A stretch of 50,864 nt of DNA from Gammaproteobacteria bacterium (GCA_030039615.1 JASHVF010000383.1:1-50864), one strand, 5' to 3'; shown: positions 24,666 through 33,750, counted from the stretch's first letter. Numbers and translations are program-made. Notes: generated by a model not told the origin, from the sequence alone.

Positions 24666-25372
24666 TCCGCGAGCGCGATCTCGACCCGCTTGTTGTGCTT
24701 GCCTTCGCTGCGGATGCGCAGCACGCGGATCGCGCCGATCTCGCCGATGTTGGCGACGTGAGTGCCCCCGCAGGGCTGCAGATCGATCCCCGGGATGCGC
24801 AGCAGCCGCACCCGGCCCGCACCGCGCGGCGGCTGCACGCTCATGGTCCTGACCAGCTCCGGCTGGGCGTCGAGCTCGGCGTCGCTGATCCAGACGGTCT
24901 CGGTGGCGACGCCGGAGGCGATCAGCCGGTTGGTCTCGCTCTCGATGTGGCGGGCGTCGAGCGCGGCGAGCTCGATGTCGAAATCGAGGCGCGCCTTCTC
25001 CGGCACGATGTTGCCGCCGGTCACCGGCGCCGTGACGACGCATGACATCAGATGCAGCGCCGTGTGCAACCGCATGAGTCGATGGCGCCGCGGCCAGTCG
25101 ATCTCGACGCTGACGGTCTCGCCGGGCTCGGGCAGGGCGCCGCCGCCCGGAATGTGCAGCACGCGGTCGGGTCCGGCGCCCTTGCGGGTATCGGCGATCA
25201 CAACGCGCTCGCCGTTGGCACGCACCAGCACGCCGCTGTCGCCGGCCTGACCGCCGCCGAGCGGATAGCAGACGGTGCGGTCGAGCTCGATGCCGCCGGC
25301 GGCCGCCGCCAGCACCCGCGCGGTCGCGCTGCGCAGGTAGGCGTCCTCGCGGAACAGCAATTCGCTGCTCAC
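24662..25372 (-). CDS. AlaX-type alanyl-tRNA editing protein
   Basis: This 236-residue stand-alone editing domain hydrolyses mischarged Ser-tRNA(Ala) or Gly-tRNA(Ala). The zinc site is complete: HTALH near residue 100 and CGGTH near residue 200. The N-terminal part (DRTVCYPLGGGQAGDSGVL) matches the AlaRS second additional domain-like region of longer AlaX proteins. The GTG start at 25372 lies eight bases after GGAG. The frame stays open far upstream, but that part is antisense to the PhzF gene. It is divergent from PhzF with only 33 bases between the start codons, and its stop overlaps the FosX-like stop. Confidence 0.9.
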   Translation of the reverse strand: MSSELLFREDAYLRSATARVLAAAAGGIELDRTVCYPLGGGQAGDSGVLVRANGERVVIADTRKGAGPDRVLHIPGGGALPEPGETVSVEIDWPRRHRLMRLHTALHLMSCVVTAPVTGGNIVPEKARLDFDIELAALDARHIESETNRLIASGVATETVWISDAELDAQPELVRTMSVQPPRGAGRVRLLRIPGIDLQPCGGTHVANIGEIGAIRVLRIRSEGKHNKRVEIALAD

Positions 25373-25389
25373 GCCTGGCGCTCCGGGGC

Positions 25390-25395
25390 TACAAT
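25390..25395 (+). promoter_or_regulatory. TACAAT -10 for the PhzF gene
   Basis: TACAAT (five of six consensus bases) ends ten bases before the ATG at 25406, implying a transcript that starts about four bases before the codon. It lies within the 33-base region shared with the divergent AlaX gene. No -35 element is evident. Confidence 0.4.
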
Positions 25396-25405
25396 CGCAG
25401 CGCGC

Positions 25406-26248
25406 ATGGCCGCGTTCTCCTATCGCATCGTCAACGTATTCACTCACGGGCGCGCGCCCCTGAGCGGCAATCCACTGTGCGTTTTCGAGCGGGCGCAGGC
25501 GCTCGATGCGGCAAGGATGCAGGCGCTGGCGCTGCAATTCAACCTCTCGGAGACCAGCTTCATCCTGCCCTCCGAGCGCGCCAACGCGGCGGTGCGCATC
25601 TTCACGCCGCGCTACGAGATGCCCTTCGCCGGGCATCCGACGCTCGGCACCGCGCACGTGTGCCGCGCGCTGGGACTCGGTGGCGACCGCATGACGCTCG
25701 AGCTGCCCGCGGGTGTGATCCCGGTGCGCGCCACGGGAGAGCGCTGGACGCTCACGTCCAAAGCCCCGCGCTGGCGCGAGGTCACGGAGCCGCGCCTGAC
25801 GCTCGCGGCCATGCTGGGGCTCGAGGAGCGCGACCTCGCCGAACGTCCGCTGTGGGTGAACGCGGGCGTCGAGCAGCTCGTCGTGCCGCTCGCCACCGAG
25901 GCCGCGGTGCGCCGTGTGAACGTGCGCGCCGACCTGCTCACGCAGCTGCCGAGCGCCGACGGACACAGCCAGGTCTACGTGTTCGCGCCGGCGGGCGCGG
26001 GCTTGCTGGCGCGTTTCTTTTTCCCGCAGGGGCGCGCGGTGCTCGAGGACCCGGCGACCGGCTCGGCGACCGCGAACCTGGGCGGCTGGTGCCTGGCGAC
26101 CGGACGCACGCTCCCCTGCGAGTTCGACATCGCCCAGGGCGAGTACACCGGGCGGCCGTCGGCGCTGCGGCTGCGCGTCGACGAGGAGCGCAACGTCGAG
26201 GTGAGCGGTGACGTCATCGAGCTCGGCCGCGGCTCCGTCACCCTGTAA
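25406..26248 (+). CDS. PhzF family isomerase/epimerase-like protein
   Basis: This 280-residue protein has the two-domain diaminopimelate-epimerase-like fold of PhzF. Conserved features are VNVFTHGRAPLSGNPLCVF at the N-terminus, the catalytic glutamate in NLSETSFI (about residue 47), PFAGHPTLGTAHV, and EDPATGSATANL in the second domain. Phenazine synthesis is not implied, because none of the other phz genes is present; most genomic PhzF proteins have unknown substrates. Twelve bases separate it from the following membrane-protein gene. Confidence 0.9.
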   Translation: MAAFSYRIVNVFTHGRAPLSGNPLCVFERAQALDAARMQALALQFNLSETSFILPSERANAAVRIFTPRYEMPFAGHPTLGTAHVCRALGLGGDRMTLELPAGVIPVRATGERWTLTSKAPRWREVTEPRLTLAAMLGLEERDLAERPLWVNAGVEQLVVPLATEAAVRRVNVRADLLTQLPSADGHSQVYVFAPAGAGLLARFFFPQGRAVLEDPATGSATANLGGWCLATGRTLPCEFDIAQGEYTGRPSALRLRVDEERNVEVSGDVIELGRGSVTL

Positions 26249-26260
26249 ACTCCGATCCGC

Positions 26261-26797
26261 ATGGATCCGAAGATCCTCACCCCGATCCTGATCGGTGCGC
26301 TGCTCGTCTGGGCGATCGCGCGCCGCCTGCGGCGCACCTTCGGCCGCCAGCCGCTGCAGCCGGCGCGCCTCTGGTTGCGTGTCGGCATACTCACGCTGCT
26401 CGGCGCACTGGTGGTCGCCACCAGCGTGACACGCGATGCGCGGATGCTCGGGGCGCTCGCCGGCGGTCTCGCCTGCGGCCTCGGGCTCGGGTACCTGGGG
26501 CTGCGCCACACGCGCTTCGAGGTGACGCCGCAGGGTCGCTTCTACACGCCGCACACCTACATCGGCCTCGCGGTGACGCTGCTGTTCGTCGGCCGCCTGG
26601 TGTACCGGTTTCTGTACCTCGCGAACGGCGCCGACTTCACCGGCGATGCGCACGGCGCCGCCGCCTACCAGCGAAGCCCGCTGACGGTCGGGATCTTCGC
26701 GGTGCTGATCGGCTACTACGTGCTGTTCTATGCCGGCGTGCTGTTCAGGACCCGGGACGCGGCATTGCCGGCCGCCAACCCCGTCTCACCAGAGTGA
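26261..26797 (+). CDS. Uncharacterised five-helix membrane protein (DUF1453/CcdC-like)
   Basis: This 178-residue inner-membrane protein has five predicted membrane segments: about residues 5-22, 43-60, 63-82, 98-118 and 142-162. The pattern of an N-terminal helix followed by a basic RRLRRTFGRQPL loop, and FEVTPQGRFYTPHTYIGL before helix four, resembles the DUF1453/CcdC group, whose function is unknown. The family assignment is tentative. A TAAACT hexamer overlapping the PhzF stop ends nine bases before the ATG. Its 3' end overlaps the convergent M13 peptidase gene by 12 bases. Confidence 0.7.
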   Translation: MDPKILTPILIGALLVWAIARRLRRTFGRQPLQPARLWLRVGILTLLGALVVATSVTRDARMLGALAGGLACGLGLGYLGLRHTRFEVTPQGRFYTPHTYIGLAVTLLFVGRLVYRFLYLANGADFTGDAHGAAAYQRSPLTVGIFAVLIGYYVLFYAGVLFRTRDAALPAANPVSPE

Positions 26798-28828
26798 CAC
26801 GCGCTCCGCGGGGGCGAGGTAGTAGGCATCTCCAGGCTTGATCTGCGCAAACGCCGCGTACCAGCCGTCATCGTTACGCACCACGCCGTTGACGCGGAAC
26901 GCCGAGGGGCTGTGCGGATTCGACAGCACGATGCGGCGCGTCAGCCCTTCGGTCCACACCTCGCGCCAGCTCTGCCCGTAGGCGATGTAGAAGCGCTGCT
27001 CGCCGCTGAAGCCGCTCAGCACCGGCGCCGGCTTGCCGCCGAGCGCGAGGTGGTAGGCCTTGTAGGCGATCACCAGTCCCGCGAGGTCGGCGATGTTTTC
27101 CCCGAGCGTGAGCTTGCCGTTCACGTGCAGGCCGGGCAGCGGCTGGTACTGGTCGTACTGGCGCGCGAGCGCCGCGGTGCGCGCATCGAAGTTCCTGCGG
27201 TCCTCGTCGGTCCACCAGTTGTTGAGGCGTCCGCTGGCATCGTACTTGCTGCCCTGGTCGTCGAAGCCGTGGCTGATCTCATGGCCGATGGTGGCGCCGA
27301 TCTCGCCGTAGTTGACCGCGTCGTCGGCGTTGGGATCGAAGAACGGCGGCTGCAGGATGCCCGCCGGAAAGACGATCTCATTCAGGGTCGGGTTGTAGTA
27401 GGCGTTGTTGGTCGGCGGCGTCATGTCCCACTCGGCGCGGTCCACCGGCGCATCGAGCCGCTTGAGCTGGCGGTTCCACTCGAACACGATCGAGTTGCTG
27501 AAGTCCCGCACCAGCTCCCCCGGCGCGATGGCGAGCGCCGAGTAGTCGCGCCACGCGTCGGGGTAGCCGACCTTGGGCGTAAAGCGGCGGATCTTCTCCA
27601 GCGCCCTGGCCCGGGTCGCGGGCGTCATCCAGCTGAGCGTGCCGATGTCGGCCTCGTAGGCCTTGAGGAGGTTGGCGACCAGCTCCTGGATCTTGGTCTT
27701 CGCCTGCGGCGGAAAATAACGCGCCACGTAGAGCTTGCCGAGCGCCTCGCCCATGTGGCGGTCGAGCAGGTCGAGGCCGCGCAGGTCGCGCGGCAGCTGC
27801 AGCTTCTGGCCGCCGATCACGGTGCCGTAGAAGGCAAAATCCGTATCGTCGACGCTCTTCGGCAGGTACTTGGCGAGCGCGTGCAGGTAATGCACGGTGA
27901 GGTAATCGCGCCACACGGCCACGGGCGTCGCGGCGTACAGCGCCGCGAGCTTCGGGAACGCCGACTTCTCCCGCACCACGACCTTGCGCTCGCCCTGCGG
28001 CGACTGCGGCGGAACGCCGGCGGCCGCGAGGAAGCTGCGCCACGGGAACTGCGGGGCGAGCTGCGCCAGCGCGCTCACGCTGAGCGGGTTATAGACCTTG
28101 TCTGCCTCGCGCCGCTCGGCCGCCGGCCAGTGCGCGCGCGCGATCTGCTCCTCGAGCGCGTAGACGGCGGCGCCGCGCGCGGCGTCGTGCACGCCGGCAA
28201 AGGCCAGCATGTCGCCGAGGTACCTGCGGTACGCCGCGCGCGTCGCGGCGCTGTCCGGGTCCTCCAGCAGGTAATAGTCCCGGTCCGGCATGCCGAGGCC
28301 CGACTGCGTGAGCAGTACCACGTAGGCATCGGGGTTCTTCTCGTCGATGTCGAGGTCGATCTCGAACGGCCCGCCCACCTGCGTCGCCGGGGAGCCCATG
28401 AAGGCGGCGACGTCCGCGTAGGTCATGAGCGCGGCGATGCGCTTGAGGTCCGCCTCCACCGGCGTGAGCCCGGCCGCCTCGATGGCCGCCGTATCCTCGA
28501 AGGCGTCGTAGAAGTCGCGCAGCTTGCGCTCTTCGGCCGTGAGCTTCGCATCCGGCGCGCTGCGCAGCTCCGCGATGATGCTCTTGAGCTTTGCCTCGTT
28601 ACCCTGGTCGAGCTCGAGATTGACGCCCGCGACCTGGCGGTCGGGCGGAATGACCGCGCTCTTGAGCCAGTCGCCGTTCGCGTAGCGGAAGAAATCCGCG
28701 CCGGGTGCGACCGTCGTGTCCATGAAGGCGAGGGTGACGCCCCAGGGTGGGAAGGCCGGTGGGGCGGAGGCGAGGGCGAGCGGCAGCAATGCGGCGGCGA
28801 GCAGCGCCGCGATACTTCGGGTTTGCAT
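26786..28828 (-). CDS. M13 family zinc metallopeptidase (neprilysin/PepO type)
   Basis: This 680-residue exported peptidase hydrolyses small peptides. A signal peptide (about residues 1-21) is followed by the M13 N-terminal domain, which starts with GADFFRYANGDWLK. The zinc site HEISH is at residues 516-520, the third ligand Glu is in ENIADLAG, and substrate-binding NAYYNP precedes them. The conserved C-terminus (YYLAPAERVSLW) is complete. ATG 28828 begins the signal peptide; a start at 28906 would place an implausible 26-residue extension before it. The start region lies opposite the CocE-like gene, with 109 bases between start codons. Confidence 0.92.
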   Translation of the reverse strand: MQTRSIAALLAAALLPLALASAPPAFPPWGVTLAFMDTTVAPGADFFRYANGDWLKSAVIPPDRQVAGVNLELDQGNEAKLKSIIAELRSAPDAKLTAEERKLRDFYDAFEDTAAIEAAGLTPVEADLKRIAALMTYADVAAFMGSPATQVGGPFEIDLDIDEKNPDAYVVLLTQSGLGMPDRDYYLLEDPDSAATRAAYRRYLGDMLAFAGVHDAARGAAVYALEEQIARAHWPAAERREADKVYNPLSVSALAQLAPQFPWRSFLAAAGVPPQSPQGERKVVVREKSAFPKLAALYAATPVAVWRDYLTVHYLHALAKYLPKSVDDTDFAFYGTVIGGQKLQLPRDLRGLDLLDRHMGEALGKLYVARYFPPQAKTKIQELVANLLKAYEADIGTLSWMTPATRARALEKIRRFTPKVGYPDAWRDYSALAIAPGELVRDFSNSIVFEWNRQLKRLDAPVDRAEWDMTPPTNNAYYNPTLNEIVFPAGILQPPFFDPNADDAVNYGEIGATIGHEISHGFDDQGSKYDASGRLNNWWTDEDRRNFDARTAALARQYDQYQPLPGLHVNGKLTLGENIADLAGLVIAYKAYHLALGGKPAPVLSGFSGEQRFYIAYGQSWREVWTEGLTRRIVLSNPHSPSAFRVNGVVRNDDGWYAAFAQIKPGDAYYLAPAERVSLW

Positions 28829-28937
28829 CGGCGAATCTTCGCCCAGCGTGCCGGCGTGCGCCAGCGCTGCCGCGTTCGGCGGCCGCGCGCCGTGGAGCGT
28901 CGCCATCTGCTAGGCTCGCGCGCGGGGAGGGAATGTG

Positions 28938-30863
28938 ATGCGTACACGAGGATCGTTGCCGGTCGCGGCGGTCGTGTTGGGGCTCGCGGCGGCGGGCGCC
29001 GCCGCGGCGCCCACGCCGCCGATGAAGCCCGACGTACCCGCCGACTTCAGCGCTCCGAGCGCCGACTTCGACTACGTGAAGCGCGAAGTCATGATCCCGA
29101 TGCGCGATGGCGTGAAGCTCTACACCCTCATCCTGATTCCCAAGGGTGCCAGGCGCGCCCCGATCGTGCTGACGCGTACGCCCTACGATGCCGCCGGGCG
29201 CGCCTCGGGCGCCAGCTCCCACCTGCTCGGCATGCTCTGGACGGCGGACGCCGTGTTCGTCACTCGCGGCTACATCCGCGTGTTCCAGGACGTGCGCGGC
29301 AAGTACGGCTCCGAGGGCGACTACGTCATGACGCGCGAGCTGCGCGGCCCTCTCAACGACACCAGCGTCGATCACTCGACCGATACCTGGGACACGATCG
29401 ACTGGCTGGTGAAGAACCTGCCGGAGTCGAACGGCAACGTCGGCATGATCGGCTCCTCCTACGAGGGCTTCACCGTGCTCATGGGGCTGGTCAACCCGCA
29501 CCCCGCGCTCAAGGCGGCCGTGCCCGAGTGCCCGATGGTCGATGGCTGGAAGGGCGATGACTGGTTTCACAACGGCGCCTGGCGGCAGTCGAACTTCGAC
29601 TACATCTACGGACAGACGACCCGGCGCGGCAAGGGTGATCAGATCCCGCGCGGCGTCTACGACGACTACCAGTTGTTCCTCAGTCTCGGTTCCGCCGGCG
29701 CGTTTGCCCAGCACTTCGGCTTCGACCAGCTGCCGTTCTTCCAGAAGCTGAGCGAGCACCCGGCGTACGATGGCTTCTGGAGCGGCCAGGCGCTCGACCA
29801 GATCCTCGCGCGGCAACCGCTCAAGGTACCGACGCTCTTCGTGACGAGCCTCTGGGACCAGGAGGACATGTACGGCGGCGTGCATACCTATGCGGCGCTC
29901 AAGCCGCAGGACAAGGACAACCGTCTCGTGTACCTGGTGCTCGGCCCCTGGCGCCACAGCGGCATCAACGCCGACGGCACCACGCTCGGACCGCTCAAGT
30001 TCGACGGCGATACGGCACAGCAGGTGCGCCAGGACGTGATCGAGCCGTTCCTGGCGGAGCACCTGAAGGACGGCGCGCCGAAGGCCGACACGGCGACCGC
30101 GCTGGTGTTCGAGACGGGAACCAACGTGTGGCGGCGGCTGCCCGCGTGGCCGCTGTCGTGCGAGTCGGGCTGCGCCGCGCGCCCGCAGCCGCTCTACCTG
30201 CAGCCGCACTTCGGTCTGAGCTTCACGGCGCCGCCGGTGAAGAGCGGCATGCCGTCCGATGAGTACGTGTCCGATCCCGCCAGGCCCGTGCCCAACACTC
30301 CGCGGCCCGTGCATTTCGGCGATCGCGACGCCTGGCGTCGCTGGCTGCTCGTCGACCAGCGCTTCGTCGCCGACCGTGCCGACGTGCTCACCTATACCTC
30401 GGAGGTGCTGAGCGCGCCGCTGCACATCGGCGGCGCGCCCATGGTGAATCTCTACGCCGCAACCAGCGGTACCGACAGCGACTGGGTGGTGAAGCTGATC
30501 GACGTCTATCCCGACGAAGTGCCCGCCGACCCGCCGCTCGGCGGCTACCAGCTGGCGGTGGCGATGGACATCTTCCGCGGCCGCTACCGCGAGAGCCTCG
30601 CGCACCCGAGCGCCATTCCGGCCGGCCGCGTGCAGCAGTACCGCTTCGCGCTGCCGCAGGTGAACCACGTGTTCCTGCCGGGCCATCGCATCATGGTGCA
30701 GGTGCAGTCGAGCTGGTTTCCGCTCTACGACCGCAACCCGCAGACCTACGTAGAGAACATATTCTTCGCGCGGCCCGAGGACTACAAGAAGGCGACCCAG
30801 CAGGTGTTTCACGTCGGCGGCCTGGCGAGCTTCATCGATCTGCCGGTGGTGCAGGCGCACTGA
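28938..30863 (+). CDS. CocE/NonD family exported hydrolase (X-Pro dipeptidyl-peptidase S15 type)
   Basis: This 641-residue exported alpha/beta-hydrolase belongs to the CocE/glutaryl-7-ACA acylase group. The signal peptide covers about residues 1-24. The nucleophile Ser174 sits in IGSSYEG; the Asp and His of the triad are expected in LFVTSLWDQED and GPWRHSGIN. A C-terminal jelly-roll domain follows, with PLHIGGAPMVNLYAAT and GHRIMVQVQSSWFPLYDRNPQ. Enzymes of this group cleave esters or amides, including dipeptides with proline and beta-lactam side chains. ATG 28938, seven bases after GGAGG, is preferred to the overlapping GTG at 28935. It is monocistronic between a divergent peptidase and the MttB-like gene. 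Confidence 0.88.
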   Translation: MRTRGSLPVAAVVLGLAAAGAAAAPTPPMKPDVPADFSAPSADFDYVKREVMIPMRDGVKLYTLILIPKGARRAPIVLTRTPYDAAGRASGASSHLLGMLWTADAVFVTRGYIRVFQDVRGKYGSEGDYVMTRELRGPLNDTSVDHSTDTWDTIDWLVKNLPESNGNVGMIGSSYEGFTVLMGLVNPHPALKAAVPECPMVDGWKGDDWFHNGAWRQSNFDYIYGQTTRRGKGDQIPRGVYDDYQLFLSLGSAGAFAQHFGFDQLPFFQKLSEHPAYDGFWSGQALDQILARQPLKVPTLFVTSLWDQEDMYGGVHTYAALKPQDKDNRLVYLVLGPWRHSGINADGTTLGPLKFDGDTAQQVRQDVIEPFLAEHLKDGAPKADTATALVFETGTNVWRRLPAWPLSCESGCAARPQPLYLQPHFGLSFTAPPVKSGMPSDEYVSDPARPVPNTPRPVHFGDRDAWRRWLLVDQRFVADRADVLTYTSEVLSAPLHIGGAPMVNLYAATSGTDSDWVVKLIDVYPDEVPADPPLGGYQLAVAMDIFRGRYRESLAHPSAIPAGRVQQYRFALPQVNHVFLPGHRIMVQVQSSWFPLYDRNPQTYVENIFFARPEDYKKATQQVFHVGGLASFIDLPVVQAH

Positions 30864-30924
30864 GGGTGGCGCTGCCGGAGAAGTCCATGCCGCAAACCGG
30901 CCAGTGGGCAACCGAGGGGGTGAC

Positions 30925-30943
30925 GATAATGGGCCAGGGCCCA
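30925..30943. promoter_or_regulatory. -10-like GATAAT overlapping a perfect palindrome
   Basis: GATAAT (30925-30930) is immediately joined to TGGGCC-AG-GGCCCA (30930-30943), a perfect six-base inverted repeat with a two-base spacer. This lies 32 bases before the MttB-like ATG. A protein bound to the palindrome would cover the -10 region. No -35 element is clear. The remainder of the 111-base gap holds nothing else I recognise. Confidence 0.35.
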
Positions 30944-30974
30944 CGCGGCACGCGGTACCGTTCAGGATAAGCCT

Positions 30975-32546
30975 ATGGATCAGCCCCAGACGAGTCAGCC
31001 GGCGCGCGCACGCCGTCCGAGCGCGCGCGACGCGAAGATCGCGGCGCGCACGGCGCGCAGCCAGGCCTTCGTCCCCTATATCACGCGCAATATCCCGTAT
31101 TACGAGGTGCTCTCCAGCGAGGGCCTCGAGCTGCTCGAGCGCAATGCCGACACGATCCTGGAGGAGATCGGCATCGACTTTCGCGACGACGCCGAGTCGC
31201 TCGCTCTGTGGAAGGACGCCGGTGCGCACGTGCAGGCAGAGCGCGTGCGCTTTCCGCGCGGCATGTGCCGCGAGCTGGTGCGCCGCTCCGCCCCGCAGGA
31301 GTTCACGCAGTACGCCCGCAACCCCGCGCGCAACGTGGTGATCGGCGGCAACCGCACGGTGTTCGCGCCCGCCTACGGCTCGCCGTTCGTGCGCAGTCTC
31401 GACGAGGGGCGTCGTTACGCGCGCATCGAGGACTTCCGCAACTTCGTCAAGCTCGCCTACGTGGCGACCTCGCTGCACCACTCCGGCGGCACCATCTGCG
31501 AGCCGGTCGACCTGCCGGTCAACAAGCGGCATTTCGACATGGTGTACAGCCACATGAAGTACAGCGACAAGCCGTACATGGGCTCGGTCACCCATCCCGA
31601 GCGTGCCGCGGACACGGTCGAGATGACCAGGATCCTGTTCGGCGACAACTTCATCGACCCCGCGACCGGCAAGCCGCGCACCTGCATCACGAGCCTGATC
31701 AACGCCAACTCGCCGCTCACCTGGGACGCGACCATGCTGGGGGCGCTCAAGACCTATGCGCGCGCCAACCAGGCCTGCATCGTCACGCCCTTCATCCTCG
31801 CCGGCGCCATGTCGCCGGTGACCGTGGCCGGCACGGCCGCACAGACGCTCGCCGAGGCGCTCGCCGGCATGGCGACCGCGCAGCTGGTGAACCCGGGCGC
31901 GCCGGTGATCCTCGGCAGCTTCGCCTCCTCGCTCTCGATGCAGTCGGGGGCGCCCACCTTTGGAACGCCGGAGCCGGCACTGGTGCTGTACGTGATGGCG
32001 GCGCTGGCGCGCCGTCTCGGCGTGCCGTTCCGCTCCGGGGGCTCGCTCTGCGCCTCGAAGATCCCGGACGCGCAGGCCGCCTACGAATCGGCCAACACCC
32101 TGCTCCCGACCTGCCTCGGCGGCGTCAACTTCGTGCTGCACACCGCCGGCTGGCTCGAGGGCGGCCTCGCCATGGGCTACGAGAAGTTCGTCATGGACGC
32201 CGACCAGGCCGGCATGATGCACACGCTGCTCGCGGGCGTGGACCTTTCCGAGAACGGCCAGGCGCTCGATGCCATCCGCGAGGTCGGGCCCGGCAAGCAC
32301 TTCCTCGGCTGTGCGCACACGCAGGCGAACTTCCAGACCGCCTTCTACCGCTCGCCGCTCGCCGACAACAACAGCGTCGAGCAATGGGAGGCCGAGGGCG
32401 CGAAGGACATGATCCAGCGCGCCAACGCGCTGTGGAAGAAGCAGCTCGAGGAGTACGAGGCGCCGCCGCTCGATCCCGCGATCGATGAGGCGCTGCTCGA
32501 CTACATGAACCGCCGCAAGGCGTCCTTCCCCGACTCGAACGTCTAG
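30975..32546 (+). CDS. Trimethylamine methyltransferase (MttB) family protein, non-pyrrolysine
   Basis: This 523-residue protein is full length without an in-frame UAG, so it belongs to the non-pyrrolysine branch of the MttB superfamily. Conserved blocks include LERNADTILEEIGIDF, GSPFVRSLDEG, GGTICEPVDLP, PLTWDATMLGAL and AMSPVTVAGT. Characterised non-pyrrolysine members such as glycine betaine methyltransferase (MtgB) move a methyl group from a quaternary amine to a corrinoid protein. No corrinoid protein (MttC) or methylcorrinoid:THF methyltransferase is encoded nearby, so the acceptor must be elsewhere or different. The start ATG follows CAGGATAAG. It is separated by 34 bases from the Gfo/Idh/MocA gene. 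Confidence 0.88.
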   Translation: MDQPQTSQPARARRPSARDAKIAARTARSQAFVPYITRNIPYYEVLSSEGLELLERNADTILEEIGIDFRDDAESLALWKDAGAHVQAERVRFPRGMCRELVRRSAPQEFTQYARNPARNVVIGGNRTVFAPAYGSPFVRSLDEGRRYARIEDFRNFVKLAYVATSLHHSGGTICEPVDLPVNKRHFDMVYSHMKYSDKPYMGSVTHPERAADTVEMTRILFGDNFIDPATGKPRTCITSLINANSPLTWDATMLGALKTYARANQACIVTPFILAGAMSPVTVAGTAAQTLAEALAGMATAQLVNPGAPVILGSFASSLSMQSGAPTFGTPEPALVLYVMAALARRLGVPFRSGGSLCASKIPDAQAAYESANTLLPTCLGGVNFVLHTAGWLEGGLAMGYEKFVMDADQAGMMHTLLAGVDLSENGQALDAIREVGPGKHFLGCAHTQANFQTAFYRSPLADNNSVEQWEAEGAKDMIQRANALWKKQLEEYEAPPLDPAIDEALLDYMNRRKASFPDSNV

Positions 32547-32580
32547 CCCTCCTCGGGCGGCAGCGTGGAAATGCGCTAGC

Positions 32581-33747
32581 ATGCGGCGCATGTCGAGCGG
32601 CTCCACCCCCGATCCCGTGCACCGCCGCCTGCGGGCCGGCATCGTCGGCGGCGGGCGCGGCGCCTTCATCGGCGCGGTGCACCGCATGGCCGCCGAGCTC
32701 GACGGCCAGGCCCTGGTCGTGGCCGGCGCCATGTCCTCCGATCCCGTGATCGCGCGCGCCAGCGCCGCGGGCTGGTTCCTCGAGCGCAGTTACGCCTCCT
32801 ACGAGGAGATGGCGCGCAGCGAGTCCGCGCACGCCGACGGCATCGACTTCGTGATCGTGGCGACGCCCAACCACCTGCACCTGCCGGTGGCACGTGCCTT
32901 CCTGGCCGAGGACATCCACGTCGTCTGCGACAAGCCGCTCGCGGCGAGCCTCGCCGAGGCCGAGGAGCTGGCGCGCCTGGTCGGGGGCGGCACGACGCTC
33001 TTTGCGCTGACGCACGCCTACACCGGCTACCCGATGGTGCGTGAGGCGCGCGAGCTGGTGCGCAGCGGGCGCCTCGGCGAGATCCGCAAGGTGCTGGTCG
33101 AGTACCTGCAGGACTGGCTGATGGAGCCTCTCGAGAGCCGCGGCAACAAGCAGGCGCTCTGGCGCACCGATCCGGCGCGCGCCGGCCCCGGCGGCAGCGT
33201 GGGCGACATCGGCACGCACGCCGCCAACCTGCTCGAGTTCGTCACGGGTGAGCGCATCGAGGCCGTGTGCGCCGATCTGAGCTCCTTCGTCCCCGGTCGC
33301 CGGCTCGATGACGACGCGAACCTGCTGCTGCGGCTCGAGGGCGGCGCCAAGGGTGTGCTCACCTGCTCGCAGATCGCCTGCGGCGAGGAGAACCGCTTGT
33401 CGTTGCGGGTCTACGGATCGCAGGCCGGGCTCGAGTGGCACCAGCAGGAGCCCAACACTCTCATCTTCAGGCCTGCGGGCAAGCCCGTGGAGCTGCTGCG
33501 CACCGGGCACGGCTACCTGAGCGCCGCCGCGCGGTCCGCAGCCCGTACGCCGCCCGGGCATCCGGAGGGCTACCTCGAGGGATTTGCCAACATCTACCGC
33601 GGCTTCATCGCGGATGTGCGGCGCGTGGCGCGGGGCGAGGCGCCGCAGCGCGACTACCCCGGCGTCGAGGCGGGTCTGCGCGGCCTGCGTTTCGTCACGC
33701 AGGCGGTGGCGAGCTCGCGCGCCGGCTCGGCGTGGATGCGGCTCTAG
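32581..33747 (+). CDS. Gfo/Idh/MocA family NAD(P)-dependent sugar oxidoreductase
   Basis: This 388-residue protein has no signal peptide. The Rossmann domain begins GIVGGGRGAFIGAVHR (residues about 20-35). The catalytic motif is DKPLAAS in place of the usual EKP, and the C-terminal domain carries SVGDIGTHAANL with the catalytic Asp/His region. Enzymes of this family oxidise or reduce sugars and polyols at C2, C3 or other carbons, including formation or reduction of 3-keto sugars. Start is ATG 32581 or, more likely given a TAGCAT hexamer at 32577-32582, ATG 32590. The convergent isomerase gene begins three bases after the stop. Context with TIM-barrel enzymes, GMC oxidoreductase and DUF1080 suggests 3-keto-sugar metabolism. 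Confidence 0.9.
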   Translation: MRRMSSGSTPDPVHRRLRAGIVGGGRGAFIGAVHRMAAELDGQALVVAGAMSSDPVIARASAAGWFLERSYASYEEMARSESAHADGIDFVIVATPNHLHLPVARAFLAEDIHVVCDKPLAASLAEAEELARLVGGGTTLFALTHAYTGYPMVREARELVRSGRLGEIRKVLVEYLQDWLMEPLESRGNKQALWRTDPARAGPGGSVGDIGTHAANLLEFVTGERIEAVCADLSSFVPGRRLDDDANLLLRLEGGAKGVLTCSQIACGEENRLSLRVYGSQAGLEWHQQEPNTLIFRPAGKPVELLRTGHGYLSAAARSAARTPPGHPEGYLEGFANIYRGFIADVRRVARGEAPQRDYPGVEAGLRGLRFVTQAVASSRAGSAWMRL

Positions 33748-33750
33748 CCC

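Noticed and set aside
25406..26248. Phenazine biosynthesis gene phzF
   Set aside because: Fold family only; none of the other phenazine genes is present.
26912..28900. Long plus-strand open frame opposite the M13 peptidase
   Set aside because: Only its far end coincides with another gene's region; the M13 gene on the minus strand has the zinc motif and a signal peptide.
30975..32546. Pyrrolysine-containing MttB
   Set aside because: The frame is open through 523 codons with no internal UAG and no pyrrolysine genes are seen.
28599..32732. A 1377-codon minus-strand open frame opposite the CocE-like, MttB-like and M13 genes
   Set aside because: Product is Arg/His/Gly/Val-rich with no family similarity; it is a by-product of GC-rich third positions in the true plus-strand genes, which carry intact catalytic motifs.
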